Assembly: GCA_021738565.1 (NCBI GenBank)
Contig: JAIPBT010000002.1
Span: 71,774-135,773, forward strand
DNA: 64,000 nt
DNA from: Bacteroidales bacterium
GTDB lineage: Bacteria > Bacteroidota > Bacteroidia > Bacteroidales > GCA-2748055
Direction: 5' to 3'
Shown here: positions 44,328 to 53,578 of the stretch, one piece after another
Layout: every line of letters starts with the position of its first letter
How positions within the stretch are numbered: the stretch's first letter is position 1
Translations under genes and position numbers: made by a program
The notes under the pieces: generated by a model
Told to the model about the DNA's origin: nothing
Databases searched by the model: none
The model's input: the letters and a program-made list of their open reading frames with translations, nothing else

Positions 44328-44718
44328 TAATATTCTATTTCAGTAATAACGCAAAATGGATATAAAATAATATGTATTCCGGGATCGGGCACAAAAATGC
44401 AATTTTTCAATGAAAGGAACAATTTTCTTTATTCGCAATTGTGAGGTCAGTCATCAAAATGAAAATTGTCATTTTTGCATTTGAATGGAAAGTCGGGCAG
44501 AGCAATTCAAAAAAACATTGTTGTTATGTTTTGACTCGCAGGGATCTTGAAATATTAGAAGACTTCAGGAATTGATTTCACTTTATTTGAAAAGAAGAAA
44601 GCATGACCAGGATTAATCTCAAATAACGGTTGAATACTTCGTTGATAAAAATGTGGAATTATATTTAGACTTCCTCTTGTCAAATAGTATATTAGGTCGC
44701 TCAAATAACAGCACTGTT
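44328..44718. other. Intergenic region upstream of the uvrD-like helicase gene
   Basis: 391 bases, AT-rich, with no coding potential, tRNA or clean Bacteroidota-type promoter that I can see. TATATTTA at 44659-44666 is one base off the -7 consensus. Confidence 0.6.
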
Positions 44719-47013
44719 TTGAAGGAGATACTGAAAGATCTGAATGAGGCTCAGCGGATGGCAGTTGAGCACTACAAGGGGCCATCGCTTGTTGTTGCGG
44801 GTGCGGGATCAGGCAAAACACGTGTACTTACCTACAGGATTGCCCATTTGCTTCAGAAGGGAGTTATGCCACACCGGATACTTGCACTTACCTTCACGAA
44901 CAAAGCTGCCAGGGAAATGAAGGAACGGATCGCGGAACTGGTATCCTATAATCTTGCAAGACAGCTTTGGATGGGCACTTTTCATAGTCTTTTCGCCAGG
45001 ATACTCAGAAGGGAGGCGAAAGTCATAGGATATCCGGCAGATTTTGTTATTTATGACACGATCGATTCAAGGAACCTGGTGAAACAGATCATAAAGGACC
45101 TGAAACTTGACGATAAATTGTACAAGCCAGCCGAGGTCTTTGGCCGGATTTCCTATGCCAAGAACAACCTCATCACCCCGGATGTATACATGAACAGCAA
45201 TGAGATCCGAACAAAGGACATGGCCACAAGAAGGCCCCGCATGGGGGAGATCTACCTGCATTATGCCAGGCGATGCAAGAAGTTTGGGGCCATGGATTTC
45301 GATGACCTGCTGTTACAGATAAACCTGCTTTTTCGCGACCATCCTGAAGTGCTTGACAAATACAGGAAGACTTTTGATTTTGTCCTTGTGGATGAATACC
45401 AGGACACCAATTATTCACAGTACCTTATCCTGAAAGGGCTGTCTTCCGGCCACAGGAATATCTGTGTTGTTGGTGATGATGCGCAAAGCATATATTCATT
45501 TAGGGGAGCGAGGATCGAAAACATATTGAACTTCAGGAAGGACTATTCCGATTACAGGTTGTTCAAGCTGGAAAGAAATTACAGGTCGACACAGATGATC
45601 GTTAAGGCAGCCAACAGCGTTATAAGCAAAAACAAGGATCAGATCGAAAAAACCCTCTACTCAAAACAGGAAGACGGCGAAAAAGTCAAGGTTGTGCGTT
45701 TGCAGGATGACAGGGAAGAAGGATTCTTTGTTGCCAGGTCCATTTCAGAACTGAGGTTCAACGAGCATTTGGAATATAAGAATTTTGCCGTTTTGTACCG
45801 CACCAATGCACAATCCAGGATCTTTGAGGAAAGCCTCAGGAAAATGAACATACCCTACAAGGTATACGGATCCCTTTCATTTTACCAGCGCAAGGAGATC
45901 AAGGACCTCCTGGCTTATTTCAGGTTTGTTGTCAATTCATCGGATGATGAATCGCTGAAAAGGATCATCAATTACCCCCTGAGAGGGATAGGTAAGACCA
46001 CCGTTGAAAAACTCGCTGCATATGCTGAAAAACTGGATACCCCCATCTGGAACATTCTCGTACACCTGGATCAATCGAATCCCGGACTGAACCAGGGAAC
46101 TGTTAATAAATTAAATAAGTTCACTTCCATGATAAAGGAGTTCATGCGGGATGTCCCCCGCATGGAGGCATTTGATATTGCATACACCATTGCGACGCGA
46201 TCGGGGATCATGGACGACTTGAAAACTGAAAAGACCCCGGAAGCAGTAAGCCGGTATGAAAACATAGAAGAGCTCCTGAATGGGATCAAGGATTATACTG
46301 ATAATATGGACAATGAGGGAGAGGTTACACTGGCAACCTTCCTTCAGGATGTAACCCTGATGACAGATGCGGATAACGAAAACAAAGAAGACATCAACAA
46401 GGTAAGCATCATGACGGTACATGCCAGCAAAGGGTTGGAATTCAAGCACGTATTTATTGCGGGTATGGAGGAGGAGCTGTTTCCATCTGCAATGAGTACC
46501 GGTGAGATGAAAGGACTCGAGGAGGAAAGAAGACTTTTCTATGTTGCGCTTACAAGGTCGGGGAAAAGCGCCACTATAACTTACGCCAGCTCAAGATACA
46601 GGTGGGGACTTCTGACATACACAACGCCAAGCAGGTTTATTAAGGAGATCAACAGGGAATTCGTTGATCTTCCCCACGATTTCTACCCCGTTATTCCACA
46701 GGTAAATGAAGAAATGGAAACCCCAAGGACAGCCAGGAATGATTCCCATCCTTTTCCTGGCCTTCAAAAAAGGAGACGCGAAACTGTCGGAAGCAAAAAA
46801 TTACTGAAGATGGAAAGTGCCGCTCAAAGCATAGGAGTGTCAGCCGGTGGTGAAAATATTGAAACAGGTATGAAAGTGGAGCATGCCCGTTTTGGCATTG
46901 GAGTGGTTGAGCAGATCGAAGGTGCCCCCCCGAACATCAAAGCTACCGTTCATTTTCCCATTGGCAGAAAGCAATTGCTGCTCAAATTTGCTAAGCTGCG
47001 GATCATACAATAG
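44719..47013 (+). CDS. uvrD: UvrD/PcrA-type superfamily 1A DNA helicase
   Basis: 764 aa from TTG 44719, where the product begins LKEILKDLNEAQR as its relatives begin with Met; a GTG at 44653 is an alternative. Helicase motifs in order: Q-motif LNEAQRMAV, Walker A GAGSGKT (28-34), motif Ia LALTFTNKAA, II VDEYQDT, III VGDDAQSIY, IV LERNYRST, V VHASKGLEF and VI VALTRS. A C-terminal domain of the UvrD/PcrA kind (MKVEHARFGIGVVEQIEG) ends the protein. It unwinds DNA 3' to 5' in repair and replication restart. UvrD, PcrA and Rep cannot be told apart from sequence alone here. Confidence 0.92.
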   Translation: MKEILKDLNEAQRMAVEHYKGPSLVVAGAGSGKTRVLTYRIAHLLQKGVMPHRILALTFTNKAAREMKERIAELVSYNLARQLWMGTFHSLFARILRREAKVIGYPADFVIYDTIDSRNLVKQIIKDLKLDDKLYKPAEVFGRISYAKNNLITPDVYMNSNEIRTKDMATRRPRMGEIYLHYARRCKKFGAMDFDDLLLQINLLFRDHPEVLDKYRKTFDFVLVDEYQDTNYSQYLILKGLSSGHRNICVVGDDAQSIYSFRGARIENILNFRKDYSDYRLFKLERNYRSTQMIVKAANSVISKNKDQIEKTLYSKQEDGEKVKVVRLQDDREEGFFVARSISELRFNEHLEYKNFAVLYRTNAQSRIFEESLRKMNIPYKVYGSLSFYQRKEIKDLLAYFRFVVNSSDDESLKRIINYPLRGIGKTTVEKLAAYAEKLDTPIWNILVHLDQSNPGLNQGTVNKLNKFTSMIKEFMRDVPRMEAFDIAYTIATRSGIMDDLKTEKTPEAVSRYENIEELLNGIKDYTDNMDNEGEVTLATFLQDVTLMTDADNENKEDINKVSIMTVHASKGLEFKHVFIAGMEEELFPSAMSTGEMKGLEEERRLFYVALTRSGKSATITYASSRYRWGLLTYTTPSRFIKEINREFVDLPHDFYPVIPQVNEEMETPRTARNDSHPFPGLQKRRRETVGSKKLLKMESAAQSIGVSAGGENIETGMKVEHARFGIGVVEQIEGAPPNIKATVHFPIGRKQLLLKFAKLRIIQ

Positions 47014-47078
47014 ACTCCGGATGATCATCCTGCCGGCATTAACTTTTTGAAAAAGTTTTTCTTATGAGGATAAAAGTT

Positions 47079-47086
47079 TACTTTTG
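47079..47086 (+). promoter_or_regulatory. Candidate -7 element for the DUF4290-murA operon
   Basis: TACTTTTG matches TAnnTTTG 18 bases before the ATG at 47105. The position of the -33 box has TTT in place of TTG. Confidence 0.4.
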
Positions 47087-47104
47087 TCCTGTAATAAAAT
47101 AACA

Positions 47105-47704
47105 ATGGAATACGATTACAATTCAAGAAGAAATAAGCTTGTTCTTCCCGAATACGGCAGGAACATACAGATCATGGTGGAACACCTTTTGAGCATCGAG
47201 GACCGGGAGGAGCGAAACAAGGCGGCAAAGGCCGTAATTGCAGTCATGGGAAATCTGAATCCGCATTTAAGGGATGTAAGTGATTTTAAACATAAATTGT
47301 GGGATCACCTGGCGATCATATCCGATTTTAAGCTGGATATTGACTCTCCCTATGAAACTCCCGCAATAGAATTGCTGAACGAAAAACCAAAGAAGATTGG
47401 TTACAACCAGAAGAAGATCAGGTACAAGCATTACGGACATTCTATTTTTCTGATGATACAGAAAGCTGTTGAAATGGAGGATGGTGAGGAAAAGCGGGAC
47501 CTCATCAAAATGATTGCCAACCACATGAAAAAATCATACCTTACATGGAACAGGGAAGCAGTGGATAACAGGGAGATCATAGAAGACCTGAGAACGTTAT
47601 CGAATAACAGGCTGGAAATAGATCCCGACATGGAACTTTCTGAAACCAGGGATATTCTGGCCAAGAATGTCAGGAAAAAGAAAGGTGGAGGTAAAAAGAG
47701 ATAG
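47105..47704 (+). CDS. DUF4290 family protein
   Basis: 199 aa from ATG 47105, soluble, largely helical with high charge and no signal. The N-terminus YNSRRNKLVLPEYGRNIQ is the conserved opening of this Bacteroidota-specific family; the C-terminus is basic (KKKGGGKKR). The function is unknown. It precedes murA by 10 bases, the same order I recall from other Bacteroidota, so a role in envelope or division biology is plausible, not shown. Confidence 0.85.
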   Translation: MEYDYNSRRNKLVLPEYGRNIQIMVEHLLSIEDREERNKAAKAVIAVMGNLNPHLRDVSDFKHKLWDHLAIISDFKLDIDSPYETPAIELLNEKPKKIGYNQKKIRYKHYGHSIFLMIQKAVEMEDGEEKRDLIKMIANHMKKSYLTWNREAVDNREIIEDLRTLSNNRLEIDPDMELSETRDILAKNVRKKKGGGKKR

Positions 47705-47714
47705 CAGTTCTGCT

Positions 47715-49019
47715 ATGAGCAAATTTATTATCGAGGGTGGAAAGCAGCTGTCGGGTGCAATTACTCCCCAGGGAGCAAAGAATGAAGCACTGCAGGTTAT
47801 CTGTGCCACCCTGCTGACTCCTCAAAAGGTAATTATAAGGAATATTCCGGTGATAAGGGATGTGATCAAGCTCATTGAGATGATGGCAGACCTCGGAGTT
47901 GAAATTGAGCAGCTCGATGAGCATTCCTATTCTTTCCAGGCAGCTACAGTTGATCTAAACTACATGCAAAGTGAGCAATGCTTCCGCCAGTCTGCTGAAC
48001 TGAGAGGTTCCGTGATGATGGTCGGCCCATTGCTTGCAAGGTTTGGCAGGGCCTACATCCCCAAACCCGGAGGCGATAAAATCGGGCGCCGCAGACTGGA
48101 CACGCATTTCATTGGTTTCAGGGAACTCGGGGCTTCATTTGATTATAACCAGGACAGGTCGTGTTTCGATGTGACTGCAGAGAACCTGAAAGGCAAATAC
48201 ATGCTACTTGATGAAGCCTCAGTCACAGGGACGGCCAATATTGTAATGGCCGCCGTACTCGCAAAGGGGACAACTACGATATACAATGCAGCCTGCGAGC
48301 CCTACCTGCAACAACTGTGCAATATGCTTGTAAGTATGGGAGCAAGGATACAAGGGATAGGATCCAACCTACTTACCATTGAAGGAGTTGATGCATTGGT
48401 GGGAACCGATCATACGATTTTGCCGGATATGATCGAAATCGGAAGTTTCATTGGCATGGCCGCAATGACCGGTTCGGAATTAATGATCAGGAATGTAGTT
48501 TACGATCAGTTGGGAATCATACCGGCATCATTCAGGCGTTTGGGAATCAAGCTTGAGAGGAAGGATGATGATCTTTTTATACCGGCGATGGACCACTACG
48601 AAATCGAGACATTCATAGATGGTGCGATCATGACGATTTCCGATGCACCCTGGCCCGGGCTGACACCGGACCTGCTGAGTGTGATCCTCGTTACTGCCAC
48701 GCAGGCAAAGGGAAGCGTGCTTATCCACCAGAAAATGTTTGAAAGCCGGCTGTTTTTTGTAGATAAGCTGATCGATATGGGGGCCCAGATCATTCTGTGT
48801 GATCCCCACCGGGCAACAGTTATTGGACAGGATCGCAGGTTCAGACTGAGAGCAACCAATATGAGTTCTCCTGACATAAGGGCAGGTGTGGCATTGCTCA
48901 TTGCAGCAATGAATGCTGAAGGGACCAGCGTAATTCATAATATTGAGCAGATTGATCGCGGGTATGAAAGAATTGACGAAAGGTTGAACTCCCTGGGTGC
49001 ATCCATAGAAAGGGCTTAG
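47715..49019 (+). CDS. murA: UDP-N-acetylglucosamine 1-carboxyvinyltransferase, Asp-type active site
   Basis: 434 aa from ATG 47715. Transfers enolpyruvate from PEP to UDP-GlcNAc, the first committed step of peptidoglycan synthesis. Conserved features: KNEALQVICATLL (22-34), RGSVMMVGPLLARFG and the C-terminal LIAAMNAEG. In the active-site loop the usual GGCTIGARP reads GGDKIGRRR: Asp121 replaces the catalytic Cys (C115 in E. coli). Asp-type MurA enzymes are known from mycobacteria and chlamydiae, are active and are naturally insensitive to fosfomycin, which alkylates the Cys. This predicts intrinsic resistance. Confidence 0.94.
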   Translation: MSKFIIEGGKQLSGAITPQGAKNEALQVICATLLTPQKVIIRNIPVIRDVIKLIEMMADLGVEIEQLDEHSYSFQAATVDLNYMQSEQCFRQSAELRGSVMMVGPLLARFGRAYIPKPGGDKIGRRRLDTHFIGFRELGASFDYNQDRSCFDVTAENLKGKYMLLDEASVTGTANIVMAAVLAKGTTTIYNAACEPYLQQLCNMLVSMGARIQGIGSNLLTIEGVDALVGTDHTILPDMIEIGSFIGMAAMTGSELMIRNVVYDQLGIIPASFRRLGIKLERKDDDLFIPAMDHYEIETFIDGAIMTISDAPWPGLTPDLLSVILVTATQAKGSVLIHQKMFESRLFFVDKLIDMGAQIILCDPHRATVIGQDRRFRLRATNMSSPDIRAGVALLIAAMNAEGTSVIHNIEQIDRGYERIDERLNSLGASIERA

Positions 49020-49037
49020 GTTATTATTTTATTGGAA

Positions 49038-49613
49038 ATGAGAAATATAAATATTGTATTCAGTATTCTTTTGTTTGTTGTATGTACTTCATGTAACTCA
49101 AAGAAGTCAGTTGATGATCCGGATCAGGGTTACGAATTGCCCCCTGAGATCGAACAGGTGCCTTTTGGTACTACGCTCGGATTGCGGGCCCCTGAAATTG
49201 AATTGCCTGATGTAAATGGCGAGACCAAAAGGCTCTCTGACCTTCGGGGCAAAGTCGTGCTGCTTGATTTCTGGGCATCGTGGTGCAATCCCTGCCGGAG
49301 GGAAAATCCACATCTCGTTGATGTATATGATGCTTATAACGATAAAACCTTTACGGCAGGGAACGGATTTGAAATAGTTTCCGTGTCGCTTGACAGAAAC
49401 GAAACAGCATGGAGGGAAGCGATAAGGAATGATAAAATGCAGTGGTCCTATCAGCTCGGTGACATGGAAGGTGCCCGGACCCAACCGGCCCTGGATTATA
49501 AAATTCAAATGATCCCGATAAATTTCCTACTGGACAGGAACGGTGTAATCATTGCTACGAACCTGAGGGGAGGGGCTCTGGAAGAGAAATTGGAGAGTTT
49601 GTCGGATAAATAG
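49038..49613 (+). CDS. TlpA-like thioredoxin-family lipoprotein
   Basis: 191 aa from ATG 49038. The lipoprotein signal ends in VCTSC with Cys19 as the lipidation site. The AhpC/TSA-Redoxin-like domain has the active site WASWCNPC (Cys83, Cys86), an inserted loop with YNDKTFTAGNGFEIVSV and the cis-Pro in IPINF. It is a periplasmic thiol-disulphide oxidoreductase; in Bacteroidota such proteins reduce cytochrome c or envelope disulphides. It lies 18 bases after murA. Confidence 0.88.
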   Translation: MRNINIVFSILLFVVCTSCNSKKSVDDPDQGYELPPEIEQVPFGTTLGLRAPEIELPDVNGETKRLSDLRGKVVLLDFWASWCNPCRRENPHLVDVYDAYNDKTFTAGNGFEIVSVSLDRNETAWREAIRNDKMQWSYQLGDMEGARTQPALDYKIQMIPINFLLDRNGVIIATNLRGGALEEKLESLSDK

Positions 49614-49814
49614 CAAAGACACCGTCCCCCCGTCTCATCTTCTAATTGCGACACTATAATATATATATTATTGGCTATTTTAATGCGATAGTTTAAAATA
49701 AAGTGCATTAGTAAGTATAATTCAGATATATATATTTATATGGCTAAATAAATATATATTTCATCGTTTGCGATTTGTATTCACTTTATTATTAACACAT
49801 TTCAATAACGAGCA

Positions 49815-49955
49815 ATCCCTCGACTGCGCTTCTCGGGAACCGGCGGGTTGGGGTGTGAGGTGGGGAGATCGAGCTTGTCGAGATCGGTTCCTGACAATAA
49901 AGACCGGTTCCCGAGCGAAGCGTTGCACTGAAGCAGAGTCGAAGTGTCGAGGGAT
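49815..49955. repeat. 141-bp imperfect inverted repeat, MITE- or REP-like
   Basis: Outer arms ATCCCTCGAC (49815-49824) and GTCGAGGGAT (49946-49955) are exact inverse copies, as are the inner CGGGAACCGG (49834-49843) and CCGGTTCCCG (49904-49913). Between the inner arms is a further short palindromic GATCGAGCTTGTCGAGATC. The block is GC-rich within AT-rich sequence. It has no gene and no obvious target-site duplication. Confidence 0.7.
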
Positions 49956-50089
49956 ATATCTCACTAGAACAGGAAGTAAAAATTATTACATAAAATAAGC
50001 GTAATATATTAGACCAGCCCCATTTTAATATATATATTTTTTTCTGCGGTAAAATATTTTAGTTCAGAGCGGTTAAAATATATGTATAC

Positions 50090-50117
50090 AAAAAAAACTG
50101 TCCCCTGTTGGAGACAG
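50090..50117 (-). terminator. Rho-independent terminator of the EF-G-like gene
   Basis: On the minus strand CTGTCTCC, loop AACA and GGGGACAG form an 8-bp stem with one G-U pair, followed by eight T. It lies 33 bases past the stop codon at 50151. Confidence 0.85.
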
Positions 50118-50150
50118 CCTTTATATAAATCCTGAAAAACCGTTCTGAAT

Positions 50151-52307
50151 TTACTCCTCCTCCTGCTCTGCTTCGTATGCTTTCAATAGTTCATCCTGGA
50201 GTTCACCGGGAATAGGAGCATATTCATCAAAGTCCATGGAATACATTGCCCTTCCGTTGGTCAGCGAGCTCAGCGCTGTTGAATATTTGGACAATTCAGC
50301 CAGCGGAACTTTCGCAGAGATCTTTTCAAATCCTTTTTCGCTGGACATGCCCAGGACGATGGCCCTGCGTCCCTGAAGGTCACTCATAACATCTCCCATC
50401 CGGTCGGAAGGAACAAACACATCTACATTATATATGGGTTCCATAATCTTCGGACCTGCATTCTTGAATGCTGTCCTGAATGCATTTCGACCGGCCAGCA
50501 TGAAAGAGATCTCATTGGAATCCACCGGGTGCATCTTACCATCATACACATATACACGAATGTCACGCGCGTATGATCCTGTCAGCGGTCCTTCCTCCAT
50601 TTTTTCCATGATCCCTTTAAGGATGGCAGGCATGAACCTGGCATCAATGGATCCACCCACAATACAATTGATGAAGTGAAGTTTACCGCCCCATGACAAG
50701 GGATGTTCTTCCTCTCCGCGAACGGAAAGTTTGTAATCTTTTCCATTGATCTTGAGAGCAGTTTTTGGTGCGCTGCCTTCCTGGTAAGGTTCAATGATCA
50801 TGTGTACCTCTCCAAACTGTCCGGCCCCACCTGATTGCTTTTTGTGCCTGTAATCCGATTGTGCAGCCCTGGTGATCGTTTCCCGGTAAGGGATCCTGGG
50901 CGGAAGGTACTCAGCTTCAACCTTGAACTGTTGGTCAAGTTGCCACTTGACAATGTTTAAGTGATGTTCACCCTGGCCGTGTATGATAATTTGCCTCAGT
51001 TCCTTGCTATATTCTATGATAATCGTCGGATCTTCATCATGTATCCTGCCAAGTGCTTCTCCAAGTTTTTCTTCATCACCTTCACTAACAGGCCTGATCG
51101 CAGTCCTGTATTTTGGATTTGGAAACGGGATCCCGGGGAATTTGAAACTTGCACCGGGACCAGTCAGTGTATCATTGGTTGTAGTATTCTTCATTTTTAC
51201 TGTACAACCGATATCTCCTGCAGATAGCTTTGTTACTTTTGACCTGTTCCTGCCGTAAGGTGCGAAGAGTTGTGAGAATCTTTCTTTGTTCTGGGTTCTG
51301 GAATTGGTCAGGTCCATGCCCTCGGAAACTTCTCCCGACATAACCTTGAAATAGTTCACTTCACCTATATGCGATTCAACCGATGTCTTAAAAACAAACA
51401 ATGAAGCAGTTCCGGAGGCATCAACAGCGATCTCTTCACCATCGCTGGTTTTTGTTGCAGGAGCTTGATCTGCTGAGGGCACTACATTTGAAATGAATTC
51501 AAGCAACCTGCCTACCCCCATATTTTTATCACCTGAGCCACAGAAAACGGGAAACAATCCCCTCAAGATCAAACCTTTTGTAATTCCCGACCGCATTTCC
51601 TCCTCGGTAAGGCCATCATTTTCAAAAAAGAGTTCCATCAGCTGTTCATCATTTTCAGCCGCTTTCTCTATTAGTTCATTCCTCAATTCATCGGCCCTCT
51701 CCTGGTATTCGGCATCAATATCAGTGATTTCAGGTTTTCCACCGTCAGCACTGTACTTGTATTGTTTCATCTGAATGATATCAATAATGGTATTGAAACC
51801 GGGTCCTGTATTACCGGGAAACTGAGCCAGAACGACCGGGCTGCCAAAATTTTCCCTGACCGATTCAAAAGCTTTTTCAAAATTGGCCTTGTCGTGATCA
51901 CACTGGTTGAGGTACAGAACTGTTGGTTTGTTGAACCTGTCAACCCACCTGTTGTGGATCTCAGTGCCAACTTCCACACCGTGCTGGACATTGATCACCA
52001 TGACTGCAGCATCAGACATATAGATACTTGATACCGTACCTCCCACAAAATCATCAGCTCCGGGTGCATCAAGGATATTGATCTTACTGTCGTTGTACTC
52101 GGTGTACATCACGCTTCCATAAACAGAAGATTTATTTTCATGCTCAAGTGTTGTGTGATCTGAAACTGTATTTTTTGAGTCCACATCCCCTCTGCGCTCA
52201 ATAACCCCGCCTTCGAACAACATTGACTCTGCAAGTGTTGTTTTGCCACCGCCTGCATTGCCTACCAGGGCAACATTTTTGATCTGATCGGTTGTATAAT
52301 TTTTCAT
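50151..52307 (-). CDS. EF-G-like translational GTPase with altered G domain
   Basis: 718 aa with the five-domain order of elongation factor G. The G1 motif is GNAGGGKTT (16-24) in place of [10 protein letters not shown]3 is DAPGADDF (80-87) where canonical EF-G has DTPGHVDF, so the catalytic His is Ala84; G4 is NQCD (134-137) in place of NKxD. The domain IV/V sequence (YRHKKQSGGAGQFGEVHM and GEEEHPL) is clearly EF-G-like. Such EF-G paralogues (EF-G II or FusA2 group) occur in many bacteria; their function is not settled. The loss of the His suggests a slow or regulated GTPase. Confidence 0.9.
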   Translation of the reverse strand: MKNYTTDQIKNVALVGNAGGGKTTLAESMLFEGGVIERRGDVDSKNTVSDHTTLEHENKSSVYGSVMYTEYNDSKINILDAPGADDFVGGTVSSIYMSDAAVMVINVQHGVEVGTEIHNRWVDRFNKPTVLYLNQCDHDKANFEKAFESVRENFGSPVVLAQFPGNTGPGFNTIIDIIQMKQYKYSADGGKPEITDIDAEYQERADELRNELIEKAAENDEQLMELFFENDGLTEEEMRSGITKGLILRGLFPVFCGSGDKNMGVGRLLEFISNVVPSADQAPATKTSDGEEIAVDASGTASLFVFKTSVESHIGEVNYFKVMSGEVSEGMDLTNSRTQNKERFSQLFAPYGRNRSKVTKLSAGDIGCTVKMKNTTTNDTLTGPGASFKFPGIPFPNPKYRTAIRPVSEGDEEKLGEALGRIHDEDPTIIIEYSKELRQIIIHGQGEHHLNIVKWQLDQQFKVEAEYLPPRIPYRETITRAAQSDYRHKKQSGGAGQFGEVHMIIEPYQEGSAPKTALKINGKDYKLSVRGEEEHPLSWGGKLHFINCIVGGSIDARFMPAILKGIMEKMEEGPLTGSYARDIRVYVYDGKMHPVDSNEISFMLAGRNAFRTAFKNAGPKIMEPIYNVDVFVPSDRMGDVMSDLQGRRAIVLGMSSEKGFEKISAKVPLAELSKYSTALSSLTNGRAMYSMDFDEYAPIPGELQDELLKAYEAEQEEE

Positions 52308-52377
52308 ATTTGCATCAAATAATTAGGTATGTTATGAAATTAAGTAATTCAAAATTAGCGTGTTCAGATTCGGAGTG

Positions 52378-52406
52378 CAAAAGTAATAAAATTTTGAATA
52401 AATCAA
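52378..52406 (-). promoter_or_regulatory. Bacteroidota-type promoter for the EF-G-like gene
   Basis: Minus-strand TTG (52406-52404), 18-base spacer and TACTTTTG (52385-52378), an exact consensus match. Transcription would start near 52371, leaving a leader of about 64 bases. Confidence 0.6.
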
Positions 52407-52469
52407 TGAGTTACCTGTTCTCAAATGGCATGAAGAAAAATGAAACTTTTAAGAATAAAAAACACATTA

Positions 52470-52500
52470 TTGAATGAAGGAATATGGTTTTTTACGTTTG
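52470..52500 (+). promoter_or_regulatory. Upstream (second) promoter for the ribosomal operon
   Basis: TTG at 52470-52472, 20-base spacer and TACGTTTG at 52493-52500, matching the consensus. It would give a longer leader than the promoter at 52567. Confidence 0.4.
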
Positions 52501-52566
52501 GAAAGTACCCCCCCGACAATTGATAAATTAAATCTTAAACAGATCAAATTATTCATGAAATATTTA

Positions 52567-52595
52567 TTGTTTTTTTAAAAAAAAGAATACCTTTG
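52567..52595 (+). promoter_or_regulatory. Main Bacteroidota-type promoter of the rpsL-fusA-S10-spc operon
   Basis: TTG at 52567-52569, an 18-base spacer of mostly T and A runs and TACCTTTG at 52588-52595. Transcription would start near 52603, 44 bases before the rpsL ATG. The A/T-tract spacer is expected to strengthen the promoter. Confidence 0.7.
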
Positions 52596-52646
52596 CAACC
52601 CGATTTTGAGCAGAAAATTGTAATTAAACCAAAGAAATCAGCATAA

Positions 52647-53024
52647 ATGCCTACAATACAACAGTTAGTACGCAAAGGTAGAAAGGAGATGGTCGACAAG
52701 AGTAAATCTCCTGCACTTGACTCATGTCCGCAGCGTCGCGGAGTTTGTGTCAGGGTTTATACAACGACCCCGAAAAAGCCCAACTCAGCGATGAGGAAGG
52801 TGGCGCGTGTCAGGCTGACCAATCAGAAAGAGGTAAATGCCTACATACCGGGAGAGGGACATAATCTGCAGGAGCACTCGATCGTGCTTATCCGCGGGGG
52901 AAGGGTAAAGGATCTTCCGGGAGTTAGGTATCACCTGATCCGTGGTGCACTTGACACTTCCGGTGTTGAAGGGCGTACACAAAGGAGATCGAAATACGGA
53001 ACCAAAAGACCAAAGAAGAAATAA
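52647..53024 (+). CDS. rpsL: 30S ribosomal protein S12
   Basis: 125 aa. Decoding-centre protein; contains [10 protein letters not shown] with the Lys43-type residue whose change gives streptomycin resistance, and [12 protein letters not shown] with the second such site. Both are wild-type here, so streptomycin sensitivity is expected at this level. First gene of the str cluster. Confidence 0.98.
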   Translation: MPTIQQLVRKGRKEMVDKSKSPALDSCPQRRGVCVRVYTTTPKKPNSAMRKVARVRLTNQKEVNAYIPGEGHNLQEHSIVLIRGGRVKDLPGVRYHLIRGALDTSGVEGRTQRRSKYGTKRPKKK

Positions 53025-53045
53025 TTTGTTTTATCGCAACAGATA

Positions 53046-53522
53046 ATGAGAAAGTCCAAACCAAAAAAGCGAATAATCTTACCGGATCCGAGATACAATG
53101 ATCCGTTTGTCAGTCAGTTTGTTAACAACCTCATGCTGGAAGGCAAAAAGAGCGTTGCATTTGATATTTTCTACGGCGCCATGGACATCGTGGAGGAGAA
53201 AACGAAAAAAGAAGAGAAATCAGCCCTTGAGGTTTTCAAAGAGGCGCTTGTTAACATCACTCCGCAGGTGGAAGTGAAAAGTCGCAGGGTTGGTGGAGCA
53301 ACTTTCCAGGTTCCCATGGAGGTACGTACGGAAAGGAAAGTTTCCATCTCAATGAAAAATATGATCCTTTTTGCAAGGAAGCGCCCGGGCCGTTCCATGA
53401 GTGAAAAACTGGCTGCAGAAATTATTGCAGCATACAACAATGAAGGAGGAGCTTTCAAGAGGAAGGAAGAGACACACAGAATGGCAGAGTCAAACAAAGC
53501 ATTTGCGCATTTTAGGTTTTAA
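53046..53522 (+). CDS. rpsG: 30S ribosomal protein S7
   Basis: 158 aa. Head-nucleating protein of the small subunit that binds the 3' major domain of 16S rRNA and forms part of the exit site. Recognised by the basic N-terminus [21 protein letters not shown] and the C-terminal [15 protein letters not shown]. It starts 21 bases after rpsL; S7 often regulates the str operon. Confidence 0.98.
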   Translation: MRKSKPKKRIILPDPRYNDPFVSQFVNNLMLEGKKSVAFDIFYGAMDIVEEKTKKEEKSALEVFKEALVNITPQVEVKSRRVGGATFQVPMEVRTERKVSISMKNMILFARKRPGRSMSEKLAAEIIAAYNNEGGAFKRKEETHRMAESNKAFAHFRF

Positions 53523-53578
53523 AAAGAATATATAAGAGAACAAACACAGAGTATTAAAAGGTAAGTGTGCATCATTTA

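Larger units (their letters stand above)
49614..50150. other. AT-rich intergenic stretch with a GC-rich inverted repeat
   Basis: 537 bases without a credible gene. Alternating TA runs lie at about 49659-49772 and 50018-50090. Between them is a GC-rich block (49815-49955) listed separately. On the minus strand it ends in a terminator of the EF-G-like gene. Confidence 0.75.

Noticed and set aside
49768-49998. A 76-codon open frame in the GC-rich repeat block
   Set aside because: It crosses the inverted repeat and AT runs; the product has no recognisable pattern and is an artefact of the repeat.
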